In this document: piece by piece, positions 23,992 through 34,179 of the stretch
How the letters are laid out: each line of letters begins with the position of its first letter
How positions within the stretch are numbered: the first letter of the stretch is position 1
Source: Dipteronia dyeriana
Taxonomy: Eukaryota; Streptophyta; Magnoliopsida; Sapindales; Sapindaceae
Length of the DNA stretch: 64,000 bases
Direction: 5' to 3'
NCBI GenBank assembly: GCA_032871835.1
Contig: CM065296.1
Span: 10,001-74,000 of the forward strand
The notes under the pieces: generated by a model
The model's input: only the letters and a program-made list of their open reading frames with translations
What the model was told of the DNA's origin: nothing
Databases searched by the model: none
Program-made: the position numbers and the translations under genes

Positions 23992-24800
23992 GATATTCAT
24001 GGAGAGAAACTCGTGCTTGTTATTTCTTTTTCTTCTCTGCATTTTTGCATGTTGAAGTTTGTACTAGTATTATTGTTAGGCTTATGATTTATACTACCAC
24101 GTAGATTTTGTAATTCCTGCCAACTCTTTTGGATTGTTGTAATTTCAGTTTTCCTCTTAGTTACTAAGATCATGTAGCTTGGCAAGCTTTTGAAATTAAC
24201 AATTTATTACGTAAGAAACATATGATCTGCATTGATGCAATTTGGATATTTTTTCCGCATGACATCCAGATGTTCAAGTTGTTTTGTTAATCCATGTAAC
24301 TTTTTCACTGTTTCGATGACAGGTTTTACTGGCAACTGGAGGTGGGCATTTGGTTTATTTAGAAATTGGTGATGGAACATTGACAGAAGTAAAACATGCA
24401 TAGCTGGAGTATGAGATCTCATGCCTTGACATTAATCGCACTGGTGATAACCCTAATTATAGTCAGCTAGCTGCTGTTGGAATGTGGACAGATATAAGTG
24501 TCAGAATATTTTCTCTCTTAACTAAGGAGAATCTGGGAGGAGAAATCATACCTCGTTCTGTTCTTTTATGTTCCTTTGAAGGGGTATGCTTGTCTTTGAG
24601 CTTTCTTCATTTATTTTTCCCAAATTAACTTATGATTAGGTCTTATCACCATAACATGATACATGATTGCCAAGCATCTGTGAAGAATGATTTCCATGTA
24701 TCAATAAATCATATCATAATGAATTATAATAATGAATGGTTTGGACTATATTACCTAAAATATGATTACCACTATTGTGGCATTCATTTGAGGATAAAAT

Positions 24801-25028
24801 TAGTGATTTTAGCATCTGTGATGCATTAAGAGCAAATTTGTCTGCTGCTTTCATCTTAATTCTACTTCTGTCCTGTCTCCATTGTCCACTTGTTTTTTAA
24901 TGCCTATAAATAAGTAGTGATTTTAGCATTGGTGGTGCATTTGGAGCAAATTTGTGTGCTGCTTTCATCTTAATTCTACTTTTGTCTTGTCTCCATTGCC
25001 CACTTGTTTTCAATGCTTATAAATAAGT
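24801..25028 (+). repeat. 114-bp tandem duplication in DDB1 intron 15
   Basis: Two copies of a unit starting tagtgattttagcat and ending cctataaataagt lie at about 24801-24914 and 24915-25028, with roughly ten differences. It is the third tandem duplication inside the pseudogene. Confidence 0.85.
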
Positions 25029-26115
25029 CTCTTGCTGATTCTTTTTCAGATATCTTATTTGTTATGTGCACTTGGAGATGGTCATCTTATAAACTTCTTG
25101 TTGAACATGAGTACCGGTGTGTTGACGGATAGGAAAAAGGTCTCTTGGGACCCAACCAATAACACTTTGTACTTTCTCTTCCAAGAATACGACACGCGTG
25201 TTTGCTGCATCAGACTGGTCAACTGTGATTTATAGCAGTAACAAAAAGCTACTTTACAGTAATGTAAATCTGAAAGAAGTTAGTCATATGTGCCCTGTCA
25301 ACTCTGCTGCTTTTTCAGACAGGTACACCTCCCTTGATCTTCCACTTAGTATTTGTGAATGTGACTAAATCGTTGTAAATGCTTTTGATATGAATATTTG
25401 TTTTGTATGACGCAATTAGAGTGTGTTGATGACTTGATATAACTTTCTCATGTATACAAATTGATTAATTATTACTGGGTTGTTACCTTCACATTTCTAT
25501 AATTTTTTAAGAAATGATGGGCTAATTGGGCTGGTATAAAAATGTAGATATAATTTCTTTTTTAGGAAATTCCCATGTGAAGATATAAATGAAAGTGGTA
25601 TCTTATAATCCATGTATTTAGATGCTTGAACATATTTAAGTCTGCTTGAAGAAGTTTTATTTTTGACTTTTTCCCTGTCTTTTGGTTGTTGACAAGACAA
25701 AATATCAAAGTATTTGTTTATGTTTTAGGCTTTTAGCATACCATGCTTTTTGTGATGGATTCGTGAGGGGTTAATTTTTTAATTGGTTGTTGTAAATTGG
25801 TGCCATACTTGGTAATGAAGCTTTTTCTCCTTTTCTCTGTTAAATTTATAATTTATTTGAAGATTATCAATAGGTTGAACAGGCACAAACTAATTAATTT
25901 GGTGAGGTGTGCTCTTTCCTAATTAGGTTTGACACCATTTACTCTCAGCACCAAGGACTTGTCTGATCTAGATTTAAATAGAAAAGGCTGATATTTGTAA
26001 CATGCCACAAACAAGGGATGACAAACACATTCTTGTCAATTTTTTATGTTTTCTTCTTGTTATATTCCTCTTAAATGTTAATTCCAGAAGTATTAATTAG
26101 TGGTTTGAACAACAG

Positions 26116-28044
26116 TTTTGCCATTGCAAAAAAGGGTGAGCTTATGATTGGCACAATTGATGATATCCGAAAGCTTCACATTCGCTCTATTCCACTTGGG
26201 GAGCATGCACTCTGTATCTGCCATCAAGAACAGTCCCGGACTTTTGCTATCTGCAGTTCGAAAAACCAATCAAATGCAGAGAAATCCGAATTGCACTTCA
26301 TTCGCTTGTTAGACGACCAAACATTTGATTTTATATCAACTTATGCTCTCGACACATTTGAGCACGGATGCTCAATACTTAGCTGCTCCTTCTCTGATGA
26401 TGCCAATGTTTATTATTGTGTAGGGACCGCGTAATATCTGCCCAAAGAAATTGAGCCAGCCAAGGTAAGATAGCATCAAATTCAATTATCTTTATTTTCT
26501 GATGTAGTACCGATGCTGCAAGAAGTGGCCAGTTTCTCATTTGGTTTTTCGTTTGTTTAATCAACAATTGCAGGGCAGGATATTGGTTTTCATAGTTGAA
26601 GATAGAAAGTTACAGCTAATTGTGGAGAAGGAAACTATGGGGGCTGTTTGCTATTTGAATACCTTTAATGGAAAACTGATTGCTTCTATCAATCGAAAAG
26701 TCCAGTTGTACAAGTGGATGCTTCGGGATGATGGTACCTGTGAGTTGCAATCTGAATGTGGACATCGTGGTCACATAGATGCCCTCCTTGTATAAACTCG
26801 TGGAGATTTCATTGTTGTTGGTGATAAGATGAAATCATTTTCCTTGTTAATCTACAAGGTAAGTTGATCTGTCTCAAATAATTTTTAGTAACCAAAGATG
26901 AAAATATCGATACAATTTGATGGAAATATTGACGTAAATATCGACATGGATGGAAATTAACGTAAAATTTATGGAAAATACTGAAATTTGTTAACAAATA
27001 AATTTTTTTAATGAAACTTTTTAAAAAAGTTAAATAATCAATAATTTAACAAAAAAAACACATTTGTTTTGATAAAAAACACATAATATCTAGCAACGAT
27101 ACGGTAATATGAATATAATTGACATACAAGCCATATAATTTTATCACAACTTCAATCTCTGCCACAGAAATTTTAAATTATTCTTGCTTTTTTTTTTTTT
27201 AAGTATTCTTGCATGTTTTTTTTTGGTATGAATAGCTATTATAATTTATAGCTTTGTCTTTCACCCTTTAATTTTGATTTTTTTAATAATTCTAACCAAT
27301 GATATTTTACTTTCCTGGATATTTTGTGGAAAAAATATTCCATGCTATCAAATGTCTGAATCCAAACATTAGACATACTTTTACAGATATTCGCTTGACA
27401 GTTGAAAGTATTTTGTTATTTCTAAATATGGTGGATTAATTAGTTTCATATTTATTTTTAGCACGAGAAAGGTGCTATCGAAGAGTGAGCTCGAGACAAC
27501 AATGCAAATGGGATGTCAGCTGTTGAAATTCTTGATGATGACCTCTACCTAGGTGCTGAAAACAACTTTAATCTCTTTGCAGTTAGAATGAATAGTGAAG
27601 GTGCTACTGATGAGGAAAGAGGTCGTCTAGAGGTGGTTGGTGAATACCATCTTGGAGAATTTGTAAATAGATTCCGACATGGTTCCCTTGTAATGCGCTT
27701 GCCAGATTCTGATGTGGGCCAGATTCCAACTGTGATTTTCGGAACTGTTAATGGTGTGATAGGTGTTATTGCTTCACTTCCTCATGAACAATTCGTCTTC
27801 TTAGAGAAACTCCAGACAAACCTAAGAAAGGTGATAAAGGGTGTTGGTGGATTGAATCATGAGCAATGGAGGTCATTTAAAAATGAGAAGAAAACCGTAG
27901 ATGCCAAAAATTTCCTGGATGGTGATCTAATCGAGTAGTTTCTCGACCTCAACCGGATTCGGATGGATGAGATTTCCAAGGCAATGAGCGTTTCAGTTGA
28001 GGAGCTTTGTAAGAGAGTTGAAGAACTTACAAGGTTGCATTGAT
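26116..28044 (+). pseudogene. DDB1: DDB1 pseudogene, exons 17-19 (C-terminal domain)
   Basis: Exon 17 26116-26464, exon 18 26574-26858, exon 19 27462-28044. They cover propeller C and the C-terminal helices (HIRSIPLGEHA, ELQSECGHRGHI, NFLDGDLIE, VEELCKRVEELTRLH). Stops: TAA at 26432, TAA at 26793 (a CAA Gln in other plants), TGA at 27486 (a CGA Arg in others) and TAG at 27936 (a Ser codon in others). Two of these are C-to-T changes in CpA or CpG context, as expected from methyl-cytosine decay. Splice borders are normal. Confidence 0.94.
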
Positions 28045-29286
28045 ATTGTATCCTAGTTGATGTTTTTTGTTGTGTCAATTATTTTCATCCACTTTTTTGC
28101 CTCTTCCCTGTAACATCTTCACATAATTGACATATCTTATATTTTGGAGTCCTTGGAGGAATAGCTTGAGCATTCGATTTGGTCCCCATCTAATCTTCAA
28201 AATACATTCTTAAACCTCTGTTAGCTTACAGGGATTGTGTAAGTTCTGGATGATTAATCCCCATTTGATTCGTTTCTGTTAAAGTGCAAATGCACTTCAT
28301 TTTTAGCCTAAATAGAAAAACATGTTCCCAAATATCATTGACTTGTATGCTTCTTCAAACTTGATCTTATTGAGAATTGTCTTCTCGTCTTTTTCATCTT
28401 GTGGGCAAGATACAAGTGAATATAATTAACATGTCTGGGTTGTGCTTTACTATAAATCATTTGGTTACAATCATTTGGATCTGATCATTTTATATCATTT
28501 GAATATGATATCAAACATCCGAAAGTTGTGAACAAGCGGGATCTGTGGGTTTCCAACTGTCCATGGACTTGACCCTTCATTTTATTTCATTCTCTACATA
28601 TTTGATATAATAGGTAAATGCAAGAACTAAGAAGGCAGACTCAAACAGACGTGCCTTTTTGAGATAAACCACATTTTATAAAAGGTATCAACCACATTTG
28701 TTCTGGTATTAGAAAAGCTTCAGGGAATCGGATTTAGGAAACCCACAAGAAATTATTCTGTGGATATAGCTGTGGCCATATGTAAGAGGCTGTTTTGTGT
28801 GCCTTCTCAGTAATTTCAAATGGTACCTTTCTGTGAGATAAAAGTATTGTCATTATCGCACTTTGAAGCCTTAACTAAAGAACACCATCTTTAGTAGCTT
28901 GATATAGGTGCAAACAGCTCAAGTGCAAACCCTAATTTATTCGGTACCATTTTGCTACTCACCAGAGAGAGAGAGGGTTGGAACACTGTTACTAATGTTA
29001 GCATAACTACTCAAGTAGAGATAGCTTCCGAGTTTCTTGAGTAAAATATCAGTCGATAGAAATTAGTGTAATACCAAATCGACCAATCAATCACAAAGAA
29101 AAAGGACTACCAAAAACTTAGCAATAACATGTTGCTTCATCAGATAAAATCTTCTGCAGATGCAAATTGTTCCAAAAGTGGAAATATAATACAGATGTTC
29201 AGTTTTCCAATTATAGGGAATACACATAATAAAAAGGAGTATAACTAACTGCATTTATAACCTCAACACTCAATAAGATCATATCG
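28045..29286. other. Intergenic region between convergent DDB1 and CDC123 pseudogenes
   Basis: This would be the 3' flank of both genes. No coding sequence, repeat structure or transposon end was recognised, apart from a short GA run near 28970. Confidence 0.6.
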
Positions 29287-30276
29287 TCAACCACCCGCTT
29301 CAGGAGATCGAATCTGTTGCTGCAGCTCTTCATCAGCATTCCTAAGAAATTGGTCCCAACCACTCCCTGGGCTGGTATCCAAGTAGTCATATGGCACAGC
29401 TGTCTTCAAACCCAGTCTCACAGCACACTGGCTCTCCACAATTCTAAATTCCATCCCATTAGCTTCTTCATTCTGTTCTAATTCCTCCCAGTTTAAAAGC
29501 AGTGGCAGTGTAAATGCACCCCAGGGATTGAAATCCAAAATCTTAACTCGTTCCATCATTTGTAACATAAACATCAAATGTGTAGTATTCTGATTCGAAG
29601 TTTCGTCTCACAAAATTGTCAAAAAATTCTTGTATCAACACTTCAAGATCATTTTTCTTCTCAAGTAGAGCAGGGTAATATGTTGTCACCTCAAGCTGAG
29701 ACATTCCAACTAGGCTCTGGCCATGTACAAAGCAGCGAAATTCCATCTCTGGTTGTGAAGATGGATACCACTTGCGAAGTGCAAGGAAGAAACTTTGCGG
29801 TCTTGACAAGGTTTTATCGCCGCATGAATCATATGCACGACATAAATCATGGATCAAGGAATAGGATGATCGTAGTAAGAGTGCAATCTCACTGAAAGAA
29901 GTGCATCGAATGGTCCCATATGTGCTAATCCATGCAGAGTCTTTTGGTGCACTCCAGTTCAACTTAGGGAAAACGGCATCTCCAAGGGATTCAATAGATT
30001 CCTTAAGCTTTAGCTCTAGTTCTGGAAAGAAGAAGGATAAGCTTCATCTCCAGATCCTTCTGATACCTGATAGTCTTCTTCCTTGTAAGGATCGTGGACT
30101 CGATTTGGTAGGGCATCTTCATTTGAAACAGAAACAGGAAGGAGGAAGGGCCCAGAAGCATCAAGAAGGTACTCAACAAAAGACTCTTGAAGTTCATGAA
30201 TCGGTGTTCTAATGGAAACAGATTTAAATTTGGGATACCATTCTTGAATCTGACAACGGTTCACTTCTTCTTTCAT
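29287..30276 (-). pseudogene. CDC123: CDC123/D123-family protein, frameshifted pseudogene
   Basis: CDC123 is an ATP-grasp-like cytosolic factor that helps assemble translation initiation factor eIF2. Three frame segments on the - strand match it in order. 30276-30016 has CQIQEWYPKFK and FLLPVSVSNEDALPNR. About 30015-29543 has SAPKDSAWIST, RPQSFFLALRKWYPS and EMEFRCFV. 29577-29287 has VKILDFNPWGAFTLPLL and AVPYDYLDTSPGSGWDQF. A one-base loss near 30020 and a one-base gain near 29551 break the frame. The coding part has no introns in this copy. A possible 5' leader intron upstream argues against a processed retrocopy. The gene converges on DDB1. Confidence 0.92.
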
Positions 30277-31424
30277 TGATAAGTGTGTAGATCAAGAGGT
30301 TGTGCCTACGGGTATATAGCGAATGAAGTCTCTGTCTGTTATCTAGTATACCAAAACCAAAGCAGATGATTCGTAATTAGATATCACATATGTATGCATT
30401 TCCGAGAAAGTTATACAATCTCAAAAATCAACTTGAGCTCCAAAGCGTCAAAGGCCATGTATAACTAAAAAAGGTTGAAATCATTAAAAAGACCTGTGTA
30501 AAAGTAGCTTAATTAGACTTGCAAATCTATCAGAATTCAGACATAGAGAATACCAAATAGTCAATGAAAAACAACTCTTGTAAATTTACTTGATTTCTTC
30601 AAATTAACAATAACTTGCACAATCAAATAAATGCATCAATCATCCTGAATTCTAGAACTGTGCAGAGACTAATTTGGGTTTTGCAGTTTTTGTGTTGGAC
30701 TAATATTGTCTTCTTAGTGAGTTTGAAAATTTACAAATTAACTAAAACACAAAATCCGCAAATTTAAACACTCATACCAGCAACTTGAACAGCTGATAAC
30801 CAAAAAGTTTTAGTTGATAAAGAAAATTTTGAATTTCTTAAATTTGCTACTGGTGGTCAGATAACGTGGCAGATACCACATTCAATAAGAATTTTGTTTG
30901 CAGAGAGAAGTTTTGAGTTTTGACAGCCTTAATGTTAAGAAAACACATCAACAAAATCAAAGCATAAGTTTGAACATCAGCTCTCACAGGTATTTCATCA
31001 AACAGTCTGCATACGCTGCAACATTGACCACAAACAAAAACAAAAGGAATACAAAATTGCATAAATTGAGGCAAAACCGCCACCCAGGAGTCTCTTCTCA
31101 ATTCTCATACAAGCGCGGAGATGTTTTTAAGTAATTAAAGCTTAAAGATAAAGATTTAGATAATAATAAAGAGGAAAAAGAAAAGACCTTACCTTGAAAA
31201 ATAAGGGTTTTGAATGTTTGGAATCGGAAGAAAGAGGAGAATTTAAACCGATTACAAGAAAAAGGTTTAAATTATGAATTGTTATCTGGGCAACCGCACA
31301 ACTACAATTTCTCTCAAGTAGAGTTGCTCTGTACCATCTACCGTCTCTCCAAGAAACAAACAACACCCAACTTGTTTATAAATTAGGATCATATAAACTA
31401 AACTAATAAAATTGGTAGTACATA
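30277..31424 (-). promoter_or_regulatory. Upstream region of the CDC123 pseudogene with a possible leader intron
   Basis: Reading the - strand, a good donor (ttcaag/gtaagg) lies at about 31190, and possible acceptors lie near 30330-30345 just before the start codon. A TATA-like tttataaac lies near 31378. This is consistent with a plant promoter, a short first exon and a leader intron of about 0.85 kb. No coding sequence is seen in the interval, and the small open frames are not conserved-looking. Confidence 0.4.
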
Positions 31425-32004
31425 TAGGGATGCACGTTTATCTACGGAGCCTAAATCCCCGCATCCCATCTCTGTTTAGGGATTTTTTTTTGGGAGAATA
31501 ATGGGGAAACGGGGGGATGGGAACCTCTCCTTATCAACATTTCCCCATTTCAACATTTCTCCCACAATTAAATTGAAATGGGGATGAGGATGGGGATAGA
31601 GATCTCTATTTCCCTATTTTCCCTAAAAGTATATAAATATAATTATAATATGTATTTGAATTATTTGAAACATTTTATGTTGAATTTGTAATGCGTTGAT
31701 ATTTTTTATTTGTAATAAAAGGTTTATTTTTTTAAAAAAAAATTAATTTTTAATTTTTAATTAAATAAGGAAATAGGAAAATAAGGGACCGAAAAATATG
31801 AAAAAACAGAAAAAAATGAAAAAAATGAAAAACTGGAAATGGGGATGGGGGGACCTCCCCCAAATATTCCCATCCCCATCCCCATTTTTCTCAAATGGAA
31901 AAATAGGAAGGATGGAGGAAGGGTGGAGGAAGGGTCTAGGAAGTGAGGATGGGGATGGGGGGACCTATACCCATCCCCAATTTCCAATCCATAAACGTGC
32001 ATCT
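31425..32004. mobile_element. Short non-autonomous hAT-like element
   Basis: The 580-bp block has inverted ends (left tagggatgcacgtttat, right ataaacgtgcatct). It is flanked by an 8-bp repeat matching at 7 of 8 positions (agtacata 31417-31424, ggtacata 32005-32012). The interior is unusual: many gggatgggg/ccccatcccc motifs in both orientations allow long G/C-rich stems (for example 31840-31885 and 31940-31980). There is no coding sequence. The TIR start and 8-bp duplication suit hAT. Confidence 0.65.
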
Positions 32005-32012
32005 GGTACATA

Positions 32013-32550
32013 AAATTATTTAATGGGTGTAGGAATAAAATTTAGACCTAATAATTTGCCCTTGTAAACTATAATCGCCCTCTCTGCCGTTAGTCTTGTT
32101 GATCAAGTTTGACCTTCAACCTTTTTGTTTTTTTAAGCATAAAAGTAAGGGTAATTTTGTTATTTCAATATTTTTTTTTTAAAAAGAATCTGTTTAGTTT
32201 AATTAAAAAAAACACAAATAAAAAACAATTTTTTAAAAAGTAGATCTCCACCGTCCATCTCAAGATGGATGGTGGAGATTAATTGAAAATTAAAATGAAT
32301 AAAAAAAAAAATTGGTAGAGATCTACCGTCCATCTATGGAAATGGACGACAAAGAATGAGTCATCTTTCTTGTTCCTTGATTTTGGTTGATCAAACGTGT
32401 TCCTTGAGTTCAATCTTTCTTGTTCTAGCAATTTTGCTTAACTTTGTGTTTGATTTGTTAGCTCATGGAAGTGAATGACGAGGAGAAAGAAAGAAAAGAT
32501 AAGAGACAGTGGCAAAGGGTATTTCAGTAATTTATGGTTATGGACTAAAT
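32013..32550. other. Non-coding stretch with a short strong hairpin
   Basis: It includes a near-perfect hairpin at 32244-32279 (17-bp arms atctccaccgtccatct, 2-base loop, one mismatch) and a weaker related one near 32325-32350. The edges loosely resemble MULE-type TIRs seen elsewhere here (tttag-cc and ccgttagtc blocks), so this may be another decayed element. No gene is seen. Confidence 0.4.
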
Positions 32551-32804
32551 AAAATTTTAGAGGTATTATCGCTAAAATCCCTACTTTTTAACAAATTGTC
32601 ATATTTTTAAACATATTTGCTATATTAGTCACTTTAGTCCCTTATTTTTTTAAAATACATCACTTTAGTTCATTTGATCAAAAATTAACGGTCAACTATA
32701 ACAGAATACTATTTTACCCTTATTATTATTTTTTAAGTTTTATCTTTTAGTTCTTCTAGTTTCAATAATAGTTGTCAACCTTTGAAAAAAATAAAATGCT
32801 TCTA

Positions 32805-32865
32805 TCAAGATTTGAACTTGAAAGGCACAAAGACATAATCTCTAACCAACAGAGCTATATTAGTT
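32805..32865 (-). other. tRNA-like sequence in the left arm of the hairpin MULE
   Basis: Read on the - strand it has a D-arm-like agctctgttggttagaga with box A character. It also has a T-arm with a perfect 5-bp stem (tcaag/cttga) around a 7-base ttcaaat loop at 32805-32821. No pairing acceptor stem is seen, so it is not a working tRNA gene. It is probably a captured tRNA or tRNA-derived SINE head. Confidence 0.5.
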
Positions 32866-33685
32866 TACTGATAAAGATTTCTTGATTTAAATATATATAT
32901 AGTTATATAATTTGTTTAAACTAATTTAAATCAATTTATATAATTAAAAATAAACTCATATATATAGATATATATATTTATAAAATAAAAATAAACTCGT
33001 ATTTAATAATAATATATAAAAACATATTTATAAAAATAAAAAAGAAAATAACAAAACAAAAGATAATCCAAAAAATCAAAGCATGTAAATTTTATTCTTT
33101 TTTTTGGATTTTTTCCCTTTTCAAAAAATTATATTATTTTAATTGATAAGAAAAAAACTTAGAAAATCAATGCCCATAAATTGAAAAGGGAAAAAAATAA
33201 ACAAAAAAACAAAAAAATAATAATAAACTCATATTATATCATTTAAAATAAAATCATATATAATAATAATATATAAAAATATTTATGAAAATGAAAAAGA
33301 AAATAACAAAACAAAAGGAAATAAAGGAAACAAAAATCATATATATATTTTTTTTTTGATTTTTTCCCTTTTCAATTTATAGGCTTTGATTTTCTGGGTT
33401 TTGTTTTTATCAAATTGAAATAATATATTTTTTTAAAAGGAAAAAAAATCCAAAAAAGAAAAAAAAATTACACACTTTGATTTTTTGGATTTTCTGAATT
33501 TCCTTTTGTTTTTTTTTTTAATTTTCATAAATATGTTTTTAGATATTATTTATTAAATATAAGTTTATTTTAAATTATATATATATGAGTTTATTTTAAA
33601 TTATTTAAATAGATTTAAATTAGTTTAAACAAATTATATAACTATATATATATACATTTAAATCAACAAATTTTCAACAATGAGT

Positions 33686-33751
33686 TAATATAGCTCAATT
33701 GGTTAGAGCTTGAGTTTTTATGACTTTTAACCATGGTTCAAACCCTGATGA
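33686..33751 (+). other. tRNA-like sequence in the right arm of the hairpin MULE
   Basis: It has box A-like tagctcaattggttagagc (D-stem gctc/gagc) and box B-like ggttcaaaccc (33735-33745), followed by T-runs that could stop RNA polymerase III. It is the inverted counterpart of 32805-32865, so the tRNA-like piece was in the arm before the arms diverged. The acceptor stem does not pair. Confidence 0.5.
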
Positions 33752-34179
33752 AAGCATTTTATTTTTTTAAGGGGTTGACCAACGATTATTGAAATTAAAA
33801 GATAAAATTTTTACTCGTTCTGTTACAGTTAACCGTTAGTTTTTGGTTAAATAAACTAAAATGATGTATTTTGAAAAAATAAGGGACTAAAGTGACTAAT
33901 ATAGCAAAAACGTTTAAAAATGTAACTATTCGTTAAAAAATAGGGACTTTAGTGGTAATACCCCAAAATTTTATAATATTGTTATTAACATTTAGAACTT
34001 CATATTTAAAAATAAATGTCATGTTTTTTTATGGTCAGTTTTAGGGCAAAACCTACACTCAACTGTCACCATTTGAGTTCGGATGGAATTATCATCCTAA
34101 TCATATGAAAAGATGCATTGTCATAAAATTATATTGTATTTTTAGAATTTTCTTTTAATTTCAAAATTTGCCATAAAAT

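Larger units (their letters stand above)
19695..25322 (+). pseudogene. DDB1: DDB1 pseudogene, exons 14-16
   Basis: Exon 14, 19695-19805, is open (SSVRLVSSTTRE). Exon 15, 24323-24583, contains LLATGGGHLVYLEIGDG, then a TAG stop at 24401 and an in-frame loss of about five residues after IFSL relative to other plant DDB1. Exon 16, 25050-25322, begins ISYLLCALGDGHL and shifts frame near 25145. The remainder is readable in another frame ([19 protein letters not shown]). The hAT transposon lies in the intron between exons 14 and 15. A 114-bp intronic tandem duplication precedes exon 16. Confidence 0.92.
4342..28044 (+). pseudogene. DDB1: DDB1 (damaged DNA-binding protein 1), unprocessed pseudogene
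   Basis: DDB1 is the three-beta-propeller adaptor of CUL4 ubiquitin ligases in the nucleus (plant protein about 1,090 residues). Translated exons match it from MSIWNYAVTAHKPTNV at the start to VEELCKRVEELTRLH at the end. Nineteen exon equivalents keep their order and mostly their splice borders, so this is a duplicated gene and not a retrocopy. Six in-frame stops lie at 18831, 24401, 26432, 26793, 27486 and 27936. Frameshifts occur near 16470, 18070, 18880 and 25145. The exon 7 donor is GA instead of GT. Exon 9 is split by a Ty3 element. Exon 10 contains a triplication, exons 12-13 are duplicated, and an intron holds a hAT transposon. The gene cannot make a full protein. Fragments could still be transcribed. 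Confidence 0.96.
32560..33964. mobile_element. Hairpin Mutator-like element with very long TIRs
   Basis: Almost the whole 1,405 bp forms two arms of about 0.65-0.7 kb that are inverted copies of each other. Left end gaggtattatc, right end (reverse complement) ggggtattacc. A perfect 9-bp target duplication, aaaatttta (32551-32559 and 33965-33973), is diagnostic of Mutator-like insertion. Arms share ordered blocks such as ttgctatattagtcactttagtccctta. There is no transposase gene. The short AT-rich centre lies near 33250. Both arms contain tRNA-like sequence, annotated separately. Confidence 0.85.

Noticed and set aside
4342..28044. DDB1 as a working gene
   Set aside because: Six in-frame stops, several frameshifts, a lost donor and a retrotransposon inside an exon cannot be bypassed by splicing without losing large parts of the propellers.
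29578..30212. Two + strand frames of about 100 codons over the CDC123 region
   Set aside because: The - strand translates to clear CDC123 segments at the same place. The + strand frames have no similarity I recognise.
31757..32013. 84- and 71-residue frames on either strand
   Set aside because: Their translations mirror the gggatgggg/ccccatcccc repeats of the short hAT-like element.
33686..33751. Functional tRNA gene
   Set aside because: The acceptor stem does not pair, the anticodon arm is poor and the sequence lies inside a transposon arm.
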